The translations under genes were made by a program, and so were the position numbers. The notes under the pieces are model-generated. The model did no database searches. It had not been told where the DNA came from and saw nothing but the letters and a program-made list of their open reading frames with translations. From the NCBI RefSeq assembly GCF_001305675.1, contig NZ_CP011853.1, positions 3,658,001-3,722,000 of the forward strand: a DNA stretch of 64,000 nt. Direction: 5' to 3'. Positions 1 to 8,569 of the stretch are shown here, piece after piece. Within the stretch, counting starts at the first letter, position 1, and each line of letters starts with the position of its first letter. Source of the stretch: Gordonia phthalatica. Lineage in GTDB: Bacteria; Actinomycetota; Actinomycetes; Mycobacteriales; Mycobacteriaceae.

Positions 1-620
1 TCGAAGAGTACGGGGCCCGCCTCCTGAGGCTATTGGATCGCGGCGACGTCGATGTGCAGTTCGGTACGGTCCACGGGTTCAAAGGGCGCGAGGCGGACGC
101 CGTCATCCTGACCGCTGTCGACGTGGAGTCGTATCCCCTCGTCCACCCGACGTGGGCCCTCGGCACCGTGTTCGGCGACACCTTCCCGTCACTTGTGGAG
201 GCGGAACGGCGCCTGTTCTACGTCGGGACCAGTCGCCCCAAGAACTACCTCGACGTTCTCGTTCCCAGAACAGGCCAGTCCATGTTCTGGAGTCGGCTGC
301 CCGCTTCGCTGATCATCCGGAAAGCGACCTGGGCGGAATTGAGGACTGCGGTCCAGGACCGATCAGACCGTGTCGAGATTCGTGTGTTCTTCTCCAAGTT
401 GTCCGATGACGAATTCCAAGTCGTGAGATCGTGGCTGAAAGAAAACCGATTCAAGTTCAGCTCTCGCACAGGTGCAAAGTACTGGTGGACAGTGCTCGAT
501 GAACTAGATGAGGACAGGGCCAGGGACAGCTGGATCGGGCGTCACGCCGGCGTCACCCTCGAAGGCTGGCAGAACGACCGCTTGATCTTCTCGCATCCCC
601 GGCCGCGCAGACCGTTCTAG
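1..620 (+). CDS. UvrD/Rep-type superfamily 1 helicase, C-terminal part (truncated by window edge)
   Basis: The frame is open from base 3 to the TAG at 618-620, so only the last ~205 residues are present. They carry SF1 helicase motif V (TVHGFKGREADAVIL) and motif VI (ERRLFYVGTSRPKNYL), which couple ATP hydrolysis to translocation on single-stranded DNA. A TTG at 33 could serve as a start but lies inside the conserved core, so the true start is upstream. About 110 residues follow motif VI and match no domain I recognise. It is convergent with hsdR, with 34 bp between the stop codons. The position at the edge of a restriction island suggests a defence-associated helicase, but a general repair helicase is equally possible. 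The family is clear; the role is inferred. Confidence 0.75.
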   Translation, partial: EEYGARLLRLLDRGDVDVQFGTVHGFKGREADAVILTAVDVESYPLVHPTWALGTVFGDTFPSLVEAERRLFYVGTSRPKNYLDVLVPRTGQSMFWSRLPASLIIRKATWAELRTAVQDRSDRVEIRVFFSKLSDDEFQVVRSWLKENRFKFSSRTGAKYWWTVLDELDEDRARDSWIGRHAGVTLEGWQNDRLIFSHPRPRRPF

Positions 621-654
621 CGTGCGCGTGTACGCCCCCGGTCCCGCCGACTCG

Positions 655-3600
655 TCAACTCGCCGCCACCAACGCCGACTCCCGCACCGACTGCAGCACC
701 GCCAGGATCCCGTCGACACCGTTGTCGTCGAAGACTCCGGCCACGCCGTCGGACGCGTTGTCGATGTACGGGCTCTCGAACAACCGTCCCGGCTCCATGA
801 CGCCGTTCTTGGTCAGCTCGTCGATGATCAGGTCCACGAAGCGGATCTGCTCGACGGAGAAGCGGGAGCCGTCGAGGAACTCCGCGAACGCCTCCGACGC
901 CGCCCCGCGGTCCAGCCCCACCAGGCCGCGGATGAAGATGCCCAAGCCTCCGGGCTGGGATGACGCCCACGTCAGATCCCCTTGGTCGCCGACACCGCTG
1001 TCGATGAGCATGGTTTCCAACGACGTCAGATCGTCTGCGGTCAACTGCTTGTTGCGACGAAGGCGTTGCAGTGCAACGTGGTTCACGTTTGCCTTCAGGT
1101 ACGCCTCCGCCTTTGAACGGAAGCGCTCCAGATTCGTGCCCGGAGTGACGCCCGGGAGGTCGACGACGACGCCGTCGATCATCGTGTCCGTGAAGTCGCT
1201 GTAGAGAGGATTCGTGGGCTCCCGTCTGATCAGATTCACGAGACCGCGGATCCGCAGACGCGCCACCTCCAGCATCGGCAGGGTGACGTCGATCCACCAC
1301 TCGTCGCCGGCGACGGACTCCAACAGTTCCATCTGCTGCTGCACCGAGGGAATCGCGTCCATGCCCTTCAACTGCGCGGCGATCGCCTGCATGGTCTCCC
1401 GAATGCGTTCGGCCGTCGACGTGTCCCCGTCCAGCTGTGCGAGCTGACGACGCAGCACCAAGATGTCGAATCGTTTCGCCTGCTCGTCGGCGTCGCCCAC
1501 CGTCGACGGCAGCCCGGCGATCGCGTCGAGTTGTTCGGCGTCCTCCGCAGACAGCGACTCCCAGGCGCCGGCCTCCGCGAACCGCTCAACGGCCCGGCGG
1601 TGCGGTCGCACGACGAAGTTCTCGAGGTTCATCCCTGCGACGATCTCGCGCAGCGTGACGGCCGTGTCGTCGCGAAGCGTTCGCTCAGCAGGGTCCTCCG
1701 CGGCCGCAAGTCCGCGGATCAGTGCGACGCGTGCCTCGAAGATCCGATGCGACAGCGACTTCTGCGTCTGTCCCTCAGAGCCGGGCAGGTCTTGGCTGAA
1801 GAACTCGAGATTGCCGCAGAAGTCGAAGACGAAGAAGTCCTTCTTGTCGTGGCCCGGCCCGTACAGGTTCGGGCACAGTCGGGTGCCGCGGCCGATCATC
1901 TGCCAGAACTTCGACTTGGCGCGCACCATCTTGAAGAAGACGAGGTTCACCACCTCGGGCACGTCGATGCCGGTATCGAGCATGTCCACACTGATCGCGA
2001 TGTGCGGCGCCTTGTCCGCCTGCTTGAACGAGTCGATGAGCGATTCCGCGTACGGCGTTCCGTGCGTGATGACCCGCGCGAACTGTCCCGCGTACTGCGG
2101 GTAGTTGATGTCGAAACGCTCGCCGATGAACTCCGCGTGCCTGCGGCTCTTGGCGAAGATGATCGTCTTGCCGAGCCGATCACCACCCTCCACCGTGTGC
2201 CCCTGCGTCATCAGATGCTTCAACACCTTGTCGACCGTGTCGGTGTTGAACAGGAAACGGTTGATCGCCTCGGAGTCCACCTCGTCGGGCGGTCCGTCCT
2301 CACCCCAGTCCAGCAGGTCCCACTGGTCCTTCTCGTCCGGGGTCAGCTCGTCGTACCGGATACCCGAGCGAAGGAACTTGGTGCCGACGCTGATGGCCTT
2401 CGGCGGCACCAGGTAGCCGGCGTCGACGGCCTCCTCCAGGGTGTACGCATCGGTCGGGACACCGTCCTCCAGATGGAACAGGCGGTACGTGTTGTGGTCC
2501 ACCTCGTCCTTCGGCGTCGCGGTCAAGCCCACCAGCAGGGAGTCGAAGTAGTCGAAGATCGCACCGTACTTGGCGTACACCGAGCGGTGCGCCTCGTCGA
2601 TGATGATGAGATCGAAGTAGCCGGGACCAAAACGTCGGCCACTTTCGTCGACGGCATTGATCAAGTTCATCATCGTCGGGTAGGTGCAGACGAAGACTCG
2701 CCCCTCCGTGGACTTCTCGGTCACCAGGTTCACGGTGGTGGCGCTCGGCAGGTGCTCCTTGAATGCGCCGACAGCCTGCGAGACCAGGGCCGTGCGGTCG
2801 GCGAGGAACAGGACCCGCTTCACCCAGTTGGCCTTCATCAACTGATCGACGAGAGCGACGACGGTCCGCGTCTTTCCCGTTCCGGTCGCCATGACCAGGA
2901 GAGCTTCGCGGTTCTTGTTGTCGAACACCGCGTCGATCGCTCGGATGGCCCGCTGCTGGTAGGGGCGGCCGGCGATCTCGGCATTGGTCGGCGCGGCTGA
3001 CAGCGGCTGCCGAGTGGTGCGCCGCTGGATCAGGAGCTCCAACTCATCGCGCGTGTAGAAGCCGCGGACCTGACGCGGCGGGTAGCCGGCGGCGTCGTCC
3101 CACATCCAATGCTCGTAGCCGTTGGTGTAGAAGACGACAGGGCGTCGACCGAGGTTCCGTTCCAGGCAGTCGGCGTAGAGCGAAGCCTGCTGCTTGCCCA
3201 CCTGCGGCGACTTGCTTGTTCGCTTCGCTTCCACCACAGCGAGCGGCAGGCCGTCGGCTCCCCAGAGGACGTAGTCCACGTAACCGGTGCCGCTAGCACT
3301 CGGCATCCCGGTGACCTCGTACTCGCGATCGCGCGCCTGGTCCAGCGGCCAGCCGGCCTCGTTCAGAAGCACATCGATGAAGGCGTCGCGCGTTGCGTCC
3401 TCGTCGTAGTCGCGGTCGTCGGGTGCGGTCTTGGTCGCTTGGGCAGCCTCGATCTCCTTGCGGAGCCTGGCGATCTCCGCTTCCTGCTCGGCGAGGAGCC
3501 CTTCCTTCTCGGCGAGCGCCTGCTTGTGCGCCTCGTCCTGATCGTTGAACATCTTCAGCAGGCGAGCAACCTCGGCCTTGCTGAGCGGCGCCGACTTCTT

Positions 3601-4020
3601 GGCCAGCGCGACATCGAACGGTGCGCCCATCGGCGCCGCTGCGGGATTCGGCGAATGGTTGTACGACGCCCAGAGCATCACGTGGTGCAGGTCTTTGATC
3701 ACCTGGAACGCCGCGTTCGGCGGGATCGGCTGCACCTCGTGCGCGGCAGTGTTGCCAACCTTGCGGATCAGGTTCAGCTTGGCGACGATTCCGTTGCCCA
3801 CCCGGGCCTTGAACACACCATCGTTGATGTGTGCGGACAGGTCGTCCCGGTACGGGTCGGCCAGGTTCATCACTCGGTAGAGATGTCCTACCAGGAGTTC
3901 CGTTGCCCGACGCGCGTAGACGCACGCCGACCGGGGATCAGACTGCATATAGCTCTCGGCCCGAGCACAGTCCTCATAGACTGCCGGGAGCGTGGTGTGT
4001 ACGAAGTCGAAGTTGCCCAT
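655..4020 (-). CDS. hsdR: Type I restriction endonuclease subunit R (HsdR, EcoEI-like)
   Basis: This is the motor/nuclease subunit of a type I restriction enzyme, 1121 residues, the usual family size. Residues ~1-125 resemble DUF4145, common at the N-terminus of EcoEI-type HsdR. A charged coiled coil spans ~150-195. The PD-(D/E)xK nuclease signature follows (D249 in VDYVLWG, then E264-A-K266). Walker A is ATGTGKT at ~378-384 and a DEAH box lies ~95 residues further on, with helicase motifs after that. The C-terminal ~200 residues fit the EcoEI_R_C domain that docks on HsdM. It lies downstream of hsdM-hsdS-mrr-DUF2335 on the same strand, 172 bp after the DUF2335 stop, so it may have its own promoter. 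All key motifs are intact, so it looks functional. Confidence 0.95.
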   Translation of the reverse strand: MGNFDFVHTTLPAVYEDCARAESYMQSDPRSACVYARRATELLVGHLYRVMNLADPYRDDLSAHINDGVFKARVGNGIVAKLNLIRKVGNTAAHEVQPIPPNAAFQVIKDLHHVMLWASYNHSPNPAAAPMGAPFDVALAKKSAPLSKAEVARLLKMFNDQDEAHKQALAEKEGLLAEQEAEIARLRKEIEAAQATKTAPDDRDYDEDATRDAFIDVLLNEAGWPLDQARDREYEVTGMPSASGTGYVDYVLWGADGLPLAVVEAKRTSKSPQVGKQQASLYADCLERNLGRRPVVFYTNGYEHWMWDDAAGYPPRQVRGFYTRDELELLIQRRTTRQPLSAAPTNAEIAGRPYQQRAIRAIDAVFDNKNREALLVMATGTGKTRTVVALVDQLMKANWVKRVLFLADRTALVSQAVGAFKEHLPSATTVNLVTEKSTEGRVFVCTYPTMMNLINAVDESGRRFGPGYFDLIIIDEAHRSVYAKYGAIFDYFDSLLVGLTATPKDEVDHNTYRLFHLEDGVPTDAYTLEEAVDAGYLVPPKAISVGTKFLRSGIRYDELTPDEKDQWDLLDWGEDGPPDEVDSEAINRFLFNTDTVDKVLKHLMTQGHTVEGGDRLGKTIIFAKSRRHAEFIGERFDINYPQYAGQFARVITHGTPYAESLIDSFKQADKAPHIAISVDMLDTGIDVPEVVNLVFFKMVRAKSKFWQMIGRGTRLCPNLYGPGHDKKDFFVFDFCGNLEFFSQDLPGSEGQTQKSLSHRIFEARVALIRGLAAAEDPAERTLRDDTAVTLREIVAGMNLENFVVRPHRRAVERFAEAGAWESLSAEDAEQLDAIAGLPSTVGDADEQAKRFDILVLRRQLAQLDGDTSTAERIRETMQAIAAQLKGMDAIPSVQQQMELLESVAGDEWWIDVTLPMLEVARLRIRGLVNLIRREPTNPLYSDFTDTMIDGVVVDLPGVTPGTNLERFRSKAEAYLKANVNHVALQRLRRNKQLTADDLTSLETMLIDSGVGDQGDLTWASSQPGGLGIFIRGLVGLDRGAASEAFAEFLDGSRFSVEQIRFVDLIIDELTKNGVMEPGRLFESPYIDNASDGVAGVFDDNGVDGILAVLQSVRESALVAAS

Positions 4021-4192
4021 CGCATGTAATCCTATGCCGTGGTTACGACATACCGGTCAGAAACGGGACACTCGAGGTCTCCCCGCCGAGCCCCGACAAG
4101 CACCACCTCGGCCACGACTCACTCTGGTACCCAGCGGAGCCCACCTCCGTCACAGACGCCGCCGGCGAGGACCAGCCCCGCCACTACCTCCA

Positions 4193-4750
4193 TTAGTCAT
4201 TGCGTCCCGAAGGCCACATCGTCCGGACAACCCCCAACACCGGGATGGACAGCAGGAAGCCACCGGCCACGTTGTTTCCGACTGAGAAGAAGACAACCGC
4301 CGCGACGAAGAACGCGAGCAGGAAGAACGTGGCCATGCTCCGATCAGACTTTGCGTTGTCGATCTCCGCGTTGACCAGACGATCCTGGCGACGCGACCTG
4401 TCGACAGTTTGCGACTCAGCCATTCGCATGATCCGTTCGGCCGCGTCCGGAATCAGCATCTGATAGTCGCGCATCTCCTGCGCCGGCGGCATTGGGCCAG
4501 ACCACCGGCGATGCTGGGTCAGTTCGATCGCGACCTGCTGAGCGACTTCAGTCAGCTGCGTTTCATCGCCCGACTGATCGAGCGACTGATCGACTCGTCG
4601 TAGATCGGCTCCCGATCCATCTCCTCGATCCGCATGCGCATGCGTCGAATCCGCGTGGTCTGATCCAGCGTCAGCCCCTCGAGACCACGCTCGATCGACC
4701 GGAGAAGACTCCGCCGATGCGTCCGATTCGTCACGCTCGTCATACCTCAA
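4193..4750 (-). CDS. DUF2335 family membrane protein in the hsd operon
   Basis: The second half matches the DUF2335 pattern: a WSGPMPPAQEM-type segment, then a PDAAERIMRMAESQ segment, a short charged helix and two hydrophobic helices at the C-terminus (ATFFLLAFFVAAVVFF and a GGFLLSIPVLGVV stretch). It should be a small inner-membrane protein with a cytoplasmic head; its function is unknown. The start is uncertain. The frame stays open to an ATG at 4912, which would overlap mrr; I chose a TTG at 4750, giving 185 residues. Codon third positions upstream of ~4560 look less typical than those of the overlapping frame, so a frameshift near 4560 is possible (see the 4552-4743 entry). Sitting between mrr and hsdR, it is probably part of the restriction operon. 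The family call is confident; role and start are not. Confidence 0.7.
   Translation of the reverse strand: MRYDERDESDASAESSPVDRAWSRGADAGSDHADSTHAHADRGDGSGADLRRVDQSLDQSGDETQLTEVAQQVAIELTQHRRWSGPMPPAQEMRDYQMLIPDAAERIMRMAESQTVDRSRRQDRLVNAEIDNAKSDRSMATFFLLAFFVAAVVFFSVGNNVAGGFLLSIPVLGVVRTMWPSGRND
4552..4743 (-). CDS. Possible small Arg-rich protein, or true N-terminus of the DUF2335 gene
   Basis: A 63-codon frame with an ATG at 4743 and a weak purine-rich stretch (ggttgaggt) before it. Its third codon positions are mostly G/C, as expected for coding DNA here, whereas the overlapping DUF2335 frame is less biased in this stretch. The product is basic with an RRMRMRIEEMDRE helix and resembles nothing I know. 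Either it is an independent small gene overlapping the DUF2335 gene, or it is the authentic N-terminus and a one-base shift near 4555-4570 joins it to the DUF2335 domain. Confidence 0.3.
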   Translation of the reverse strand: MTSVTNRTHRRSLLRSIERGLEGLTLDQTTRIRRMRMRIEEMDREPIYDESISRSISRAMKRS

Positions 4751-4883
4751 CCCTAACCCCGATCCCCGAACATCGCGATCCGATTCCGCAGTGCGTCGAG
4801 CACCAGCAGATCTTGCACGGCCCCTCCCGCAACACCTCCGCACTATACCGACATAACGGACGATTAAGACATGTTCGAAGAAC

Positions 4884-5804
4884 CTACTCGAAGAAGTCTT
4901 CATCCACTTCAACGACGTGCAGCGTCTGCTTCACCTGGACGCCGACACCGAACCTGATCATCAAGCGAGTCAGCCGGTCTCCGTCGATCAGGACGACACG
5001 CGTCGGCACCGAGTCGGCGTAGGCGATGGCGTCGGCACTGTACCTGCTGGTCGTGATGAAGACGCCCTGACTGGCCTGGTTGCCGGCGAGAGCCCCGACG
5101 AAGCCTTGGATCGCAGGCCGCCCGACGATGTTGTCACGCGCATACCGCTTCGCCTGGACATAAATGCGCGACAGGCCGAGTGCGTCTTGGTCGATCACCC
5201 CGTCAATGCCGCCGTCCTTCGACAGCCGAGTATGAAGTGCCGATCCCTCAACTCCGCCGTATCCCATTCCGATCAGCAGGTCCAGCACGGCCTTCTCGAA
5301 GAACGCCCAATCCTGATCCAGCAGTCGGTTCAACAACTGATCGGCAACGTCCGCTTTGATCCGCGCAATCCCCTCTTCGATCTGCTCACGAGGATCGAGC
5401 ACCGTCTCGATTTCTGACGGCACCACCGCCGCAGGTTCCCCACTTGGACTTGGAAAGGCCTTCCAAGTGTGCGGTGCATTGGGGTCACCGGACAGCGCGC
5501 GGAGATGCTTCTCCGTGATCCCGTCCGGATGGTCGGCGAGCAGCTTCCGTCCGACGTCGGTGATCCGATAGTGCGCACGACTCGTCCGCTCCAACGCCCC
5601 GACCCGAGTCAGGTACGACAGCGACCAGTTCCCACGGTTCACCCACTGGTTCTGGCCGGACGGGATGACGATCGCGCGCTGCTCCTCCGACAGCCCGAGA
5701 AGGTCTGATGCGGCCTGAACGAGGTCCCGATTCCGACGGATCTCACCGTCCAGCGAAGCGCGCAGTGTCGGCGCCATGTACTGATCCCACGTCGGTGCTG
5801 CCAT
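4884..5804 (-). CDS. mrr: Mrr-type modification-dependent restriction endonuclease
   Basis: The 306-residue protein has the two-part Mrr architecture. Residues ~5-95 are a winged-helix domain (Mrr_N, ending in HYRITDVGRKLLADHPDGI). Residues ~165-285 are the catalytic domain, with E170, D201 in GGIDGV and Q217-A-K219 forming the PD-(D/E)xK site with the Mrr-type Q. Mrr proteins cut DNA carrying foreign methylation. The ATG at 5804 overlaps the hsdS stop by one base (TGATG), so translation is probably coupled to hsdS. Mrr beside hsd genes is known from the E. coli immigration control region. Here it sits inside the hsd transcription unit, between hsdS and hsdR, which suggests joint expression. 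Confidence 0.9.
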   Translation of the reverse strand: MAAPTWDQYMAPTLRASLDGEIRRNRDLVQAASDLLGLSEEQRAIVIPSGQNQWVNRGNWSLSYLTRVGALERTSRAHYRITDVGRKLLADHPDGITEKHLRALSGDPNAPHTWKAFPSPSGEPAAVVPSEIETVLDPREQIEEGIARIKADVADQLLNRLLDQDWAFFEKAVLDLLIGMGYGGVEGSALHTRLSKDGGIDGVIDQDALGLSRIYVQAKRYARDNIVGRPAIQGFVGALAGNQASQGVFITTSRYSADAIAYADSVPTRVVLIDGDRLTRLMIRFGVGVQVKQTLHVVEVDEDFFE

Positions 5805-6928
5805 CAGAGTTCACCTCGGAATGCTCGGGATTGGAGGGCGGCAAAGAGTTCGTCATCGGCTGCTAGAGCGCGTTGAACAGCCTCGGCCATGCGAGCAATG
5901 CACTCATTCCTCGACCGATAGCTCTTCTGCTGATCCTCGGCAAGCTCAGGCACTGGCGCATTGCGCACAATGTCACTGTTCAGGTTCGGCAAGGTCGCAC
6001 CCAACGAATTCCGCTTAAGATGGTCCTTCATCCTGACCGATGCCATCAAGGCATGCAAGTACTCCGGTACGATTCCCTCACGCGGCCGAAGAATCATCGA
6101 TCCTGTGCCACACAACGAACCAACGTGTTCACGTTTCACCAGGCCTGCACGACCCATTTCGCCCCGGCGCCCTAGCACTACGTCTCCCTCAATCAGACGA
6201 AATGCGGTAAGGCCAGCTGCTTTTTCGGGCGATACCGAGAACGACCTGTCCACAGTAATCTTGCCGTCAACTAAATGCATCGGGTTGATCACTGGAATGC
6301 CATCATTGATGTAGTCATGCTTGTGAAGGAGGGACCCAAAAGGACCGATCTGTACCTCGGCAATACCTTCGACCCTCCCAGACCAATCCCGCCCTTCGAT
6401 CGCTCCGCGAAAAATCGAACGCGACAGGTCGTCAAGGTGGGCCAACGTCTGGCGACGCTTGGTGCGGATGGCGTCGGCTTGGTCGAGGATCGCGGCGATG
6501 CGGCGTTGTTCGTCGAGGGGAGGGAGGGGGATCTCCAGTTCCGAAATATCAGCACGGTTCACCTGAAGGAAGGTTGCGCCCTTCCCTTTCGAAAATAGTT
6601 CACGCTCTGCCTTCGACAAGAAATGCCACAGATAGGAACTATCAAGTTCAGGTCCTGCTGTCAGTCCCGCAACACCACGCCCAAGACAGTAATCAGCATC
6701 CGCTGGAACCTTCGCTCCGATCGAGGCGCGAATACTCAAGACAATATCGCCAGGTTTGCATACCTTTGTTGGTCTGGTCGTGTACTTTTTCGGCAGAATT
6801 GTGCCGTTCATGAAGTCGCCTGCACCTGCAATCAGCGGTAGCCCGTCTTCGCTCCCATTATATGAATCACCCGACGGGGCTTGCCCCATTGTTATGGTGC
6901 ATACCGAACCGAGCTCCACCATCCTCAC
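5804..6928 (-). CDS. hsdS: Type I restriction-modification specificity subunit S (HsdS)
   Basis: This subunit chooses the target sequence for the HsdM/HsdR complex. It has two target-recognition domains. The first (~1-140) ends in the conserved EIPLPPLDEQRRIAAILDQAD junction, followed by a helical spacer. The second (~175-345) ends in a weaker PVPELAEDQQ junction and a C-terminal helix. Length (374) is normal. It overlaps the hsdM stop by 4 bases (ATGA at 6925-6928) and its own stop overlaps the mrr start. The coding DNA is visibly more AT-rich and less codon-biased than its neighbours, typical of recombining or transferred specificity genes. The target site cannot be deduced from sequence. 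Confidence 0.95.
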   Translation of the reverse strand: MRMVELGSVCTITMGQAPSGDSYNGSEDGLPLIAGAGDFMNGTILPKKYTTRPTKVCKPGDIVLSIRASIGAKVPADADYCLGRGVAGLTAGPELDSSYLWHFLSKAERELFSKGKGATFLQVNRADISELEIPLPPLDEQRRIAAILDQADAIRTKRRQTLAHLDDLSRSIFRGAIEGRDWSGRVEGIAEVQIGPFGSLLHKHDYINDGIPVINPMHLVDGKITVDRSFSVSPEKAAGLTAFRLIEGDVVLGRRGEMGRAGLVKREHVGSLCGTGSMILRPREGIVPEYLHALMASVRMKDHLKRNSLGATLPNLNSDIVRNAPVPELAEDQQKSYRSRNECIARMAEAVQRALAADDELFAALQSRAFRGEL

Positions 6929-8391
6929 GACAGCATCTCCTTCAACTCGGCCACACCGGCGGCGATCTCACCGTTCAGCGCTTCAATGTCGGCGATGATG
7001 TCCAGCGGCGGGCGATGCTCCACCTCGTCGTACTCGATCTCCTTGTACCGGTTGATCGACAGGTCGTAGCCCTGGGCCACGATGTCGGCCTTCGGGACCA
7101 GGAAGCTCTGGTCGGTCCGGGCCCGCGCACGTTCGGGTGAGTCCTTGCCCGACAGGGTCTTCCAGCGCGCGACCACATCCGCCAAGTCGTTGGCCTCGAT
7201 CGGGTTGCGCTTGTCGTCGAGGGAGAAACCATCGGTCTGCACGTCGTAGAACCAGACGTCGTCGGTGCCGCCGGAGTTGGTCTTCGTGAAGAACACGATC
7301 GCCGTCGACACCCCCGCGTACGGCTTGAACACCCCGGATGGGAGCTTCACGATCGCGTCGAGTTTCTGATCCTCGACGAGGATGGTCCGCAACGCCTTGT
7401 GCGCCTTCGTCGAGCCGAACAGCACGCCGTCCGGCACAATCACCGCCGCACGACCACCCGGCTTCAGCAACTTCAAGAACAAGGCCAGGAACAACAGCTC
7501 GGTCTTCTTGGTCTTCGCGACCGCCTGGAGCTCCTTGCTCGTCGACTCGTAGTCCAGCGAGCCGGCGAACGGCGGGTTCGCCAGAATCAGCGTGTACTTA
7601 TCCGCATCCTCACTCGCACCTTCGGAAAGAGAGTCACGGTAGCGGATGTCCGGAGCCTCGATGCCGTGCAGCAGCATGTTCATGCTGCCGATCCGCAGCA
7701 TCGTCGAATCGAAGTCGTAGCCGTGGAACATGGAGTGGTGGAAGTGGTTGCGCTGCTCCGCATTCAGCAGCGCGTCGGCATGGTGCTCGCGCACGTACTC
7801 GCTGGCCTCCACCAGGAAGCCTGCGGTGCCGCACGCCGGATCGCAGATCTCGTCGCCGGGCGCGGGAGCGGTCATCGCCACCATCATCTCGATAATGTGC
7901 CGCGGCGTCCGGAACTGACCGTTCTTACCGGCGGAGGCAATCTGCGACAGCAGGTACTCGTAGAGATCGCCGTTGGTGTCTCGGTTGTCCATCGGGATGT
8001 CGTCGAGCATGTCAACGACCTTGCTCAGCAGCGCCGCCGTCGGGATCGTGAAGCGAGCATCCTTCATATGCTCGCCGAACGTCGAATCGTCGCCGCCGAG
8101 CTGCCGCAGGAACGGGAACACCTCCTCACCCACGGTCCGGTACATGACTTCCGGGGCCGAGTTCTTGAACACGCTCCATCGCAGATGGTCTTGACCGGGC
8201 AGGAACGTCGGGTTCTCGATCTTCCCGGTGACCCGCGCCTTCTTCTCCGCGCGCGTCTGCAACTCGTCCAGGCGACGGATGAACAGCAGGTACGTGACCT
8301 GCTCGATCACCTCGAGAGGATTGCTGATGCCGCCCGACCAGAACGAGTTCCAGACGGCGTCGATCTTATTCTTCAAGTCACCGGTGATCAC
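6925..8391 (-). CDS. hsdM: Type I restriction-modification DNA methyltransferase subunit M (HsdM)
   Basis: An N6-adenine methyltransferase that protects host DNA and forms the M2S core of the type I enzyme. Residues ~1-135 are the HsdM N-terminal helical domain. The SAM-binding motif I is DPACGTAGFL (~184-193) and the catalytic NPPF tetrad is at ~272-275. Length (488) is normal. The start is a GTG at 8391 and is the first gene of the minus-strand hsd unit. The stop overlaps the hsdS start by 4 bases. The ~180 bp upstream to the next gene should hold the operon promoter, but no strong consensus is visible. Confidence 0.96.
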   Translation of the reverse strand: MITGDLKNKIDAVWNSFWSGGISNPLEVIEQVTYLLFIRRLDELQTRAEKKARVTGKIENPTFLPGQDHLRWSVFKNSAPEVMYRTVGEEVFPFLRQLGGDDSTFGEHMKDARFTIPTAALLSKVVDMLDDIPMDNRDTNGDLYEYLLSQIASAGKNGQFRTPRHIIEMMVAMTAPAPGDEICDPACGTAGFLVEASEYVREHHADALLNAEQRNHFHHSMFHGYDFDSTMLRIGSMNMLLHGIEAPDIRYRDSLSEGASEDADKYTLILANPPFAGSLDYESTSKELQAVAKTKKTELLFLALFLKLLKPGGRAAVIVPDGVLFGSTKAHKALRTILVEDQKLDAIVKLPSGVFKPYAGVSTAIVFFTKTNSGGTDDVWFYDVQTDGFSLDDKRNPIEANDLADVVARWKTLSGKDSPERARARTDQSFLVPKADIVAQGYDLSINRYKEIEYDEVEHRPPLDIIADIEALNGEIAAGVAELKEMLS

Positions 8392-8569
8392 GGGTCAGAC
8401 TCTAGCGCCAAGGTCGGACATTTCTGCCGTCAGATGGTGCGTGGGGGTGTTTGTTCCCGGGGCCCAGCCCGGCGTCGATCTCGATGCGCTCCTCGCTTGC
8501 TCGATCAGCGTGGGGTGACGGAGCGTCGGCGCGGAATGCGACGACCGCGGAGTAAGGGCTCGAGTCCCC

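Noticed and set aside
1531..3000. 489-codon open frame antisense to hsdR
   Set aside because: No recognisable domain and fully covered by the intact, motif-complete hsdR gene.
1..8391. Prophage or integrative element
   Set aside because: No integrase, phage structural genes, tRNA or flanking direct repeats are visible; only restriction genes are present.
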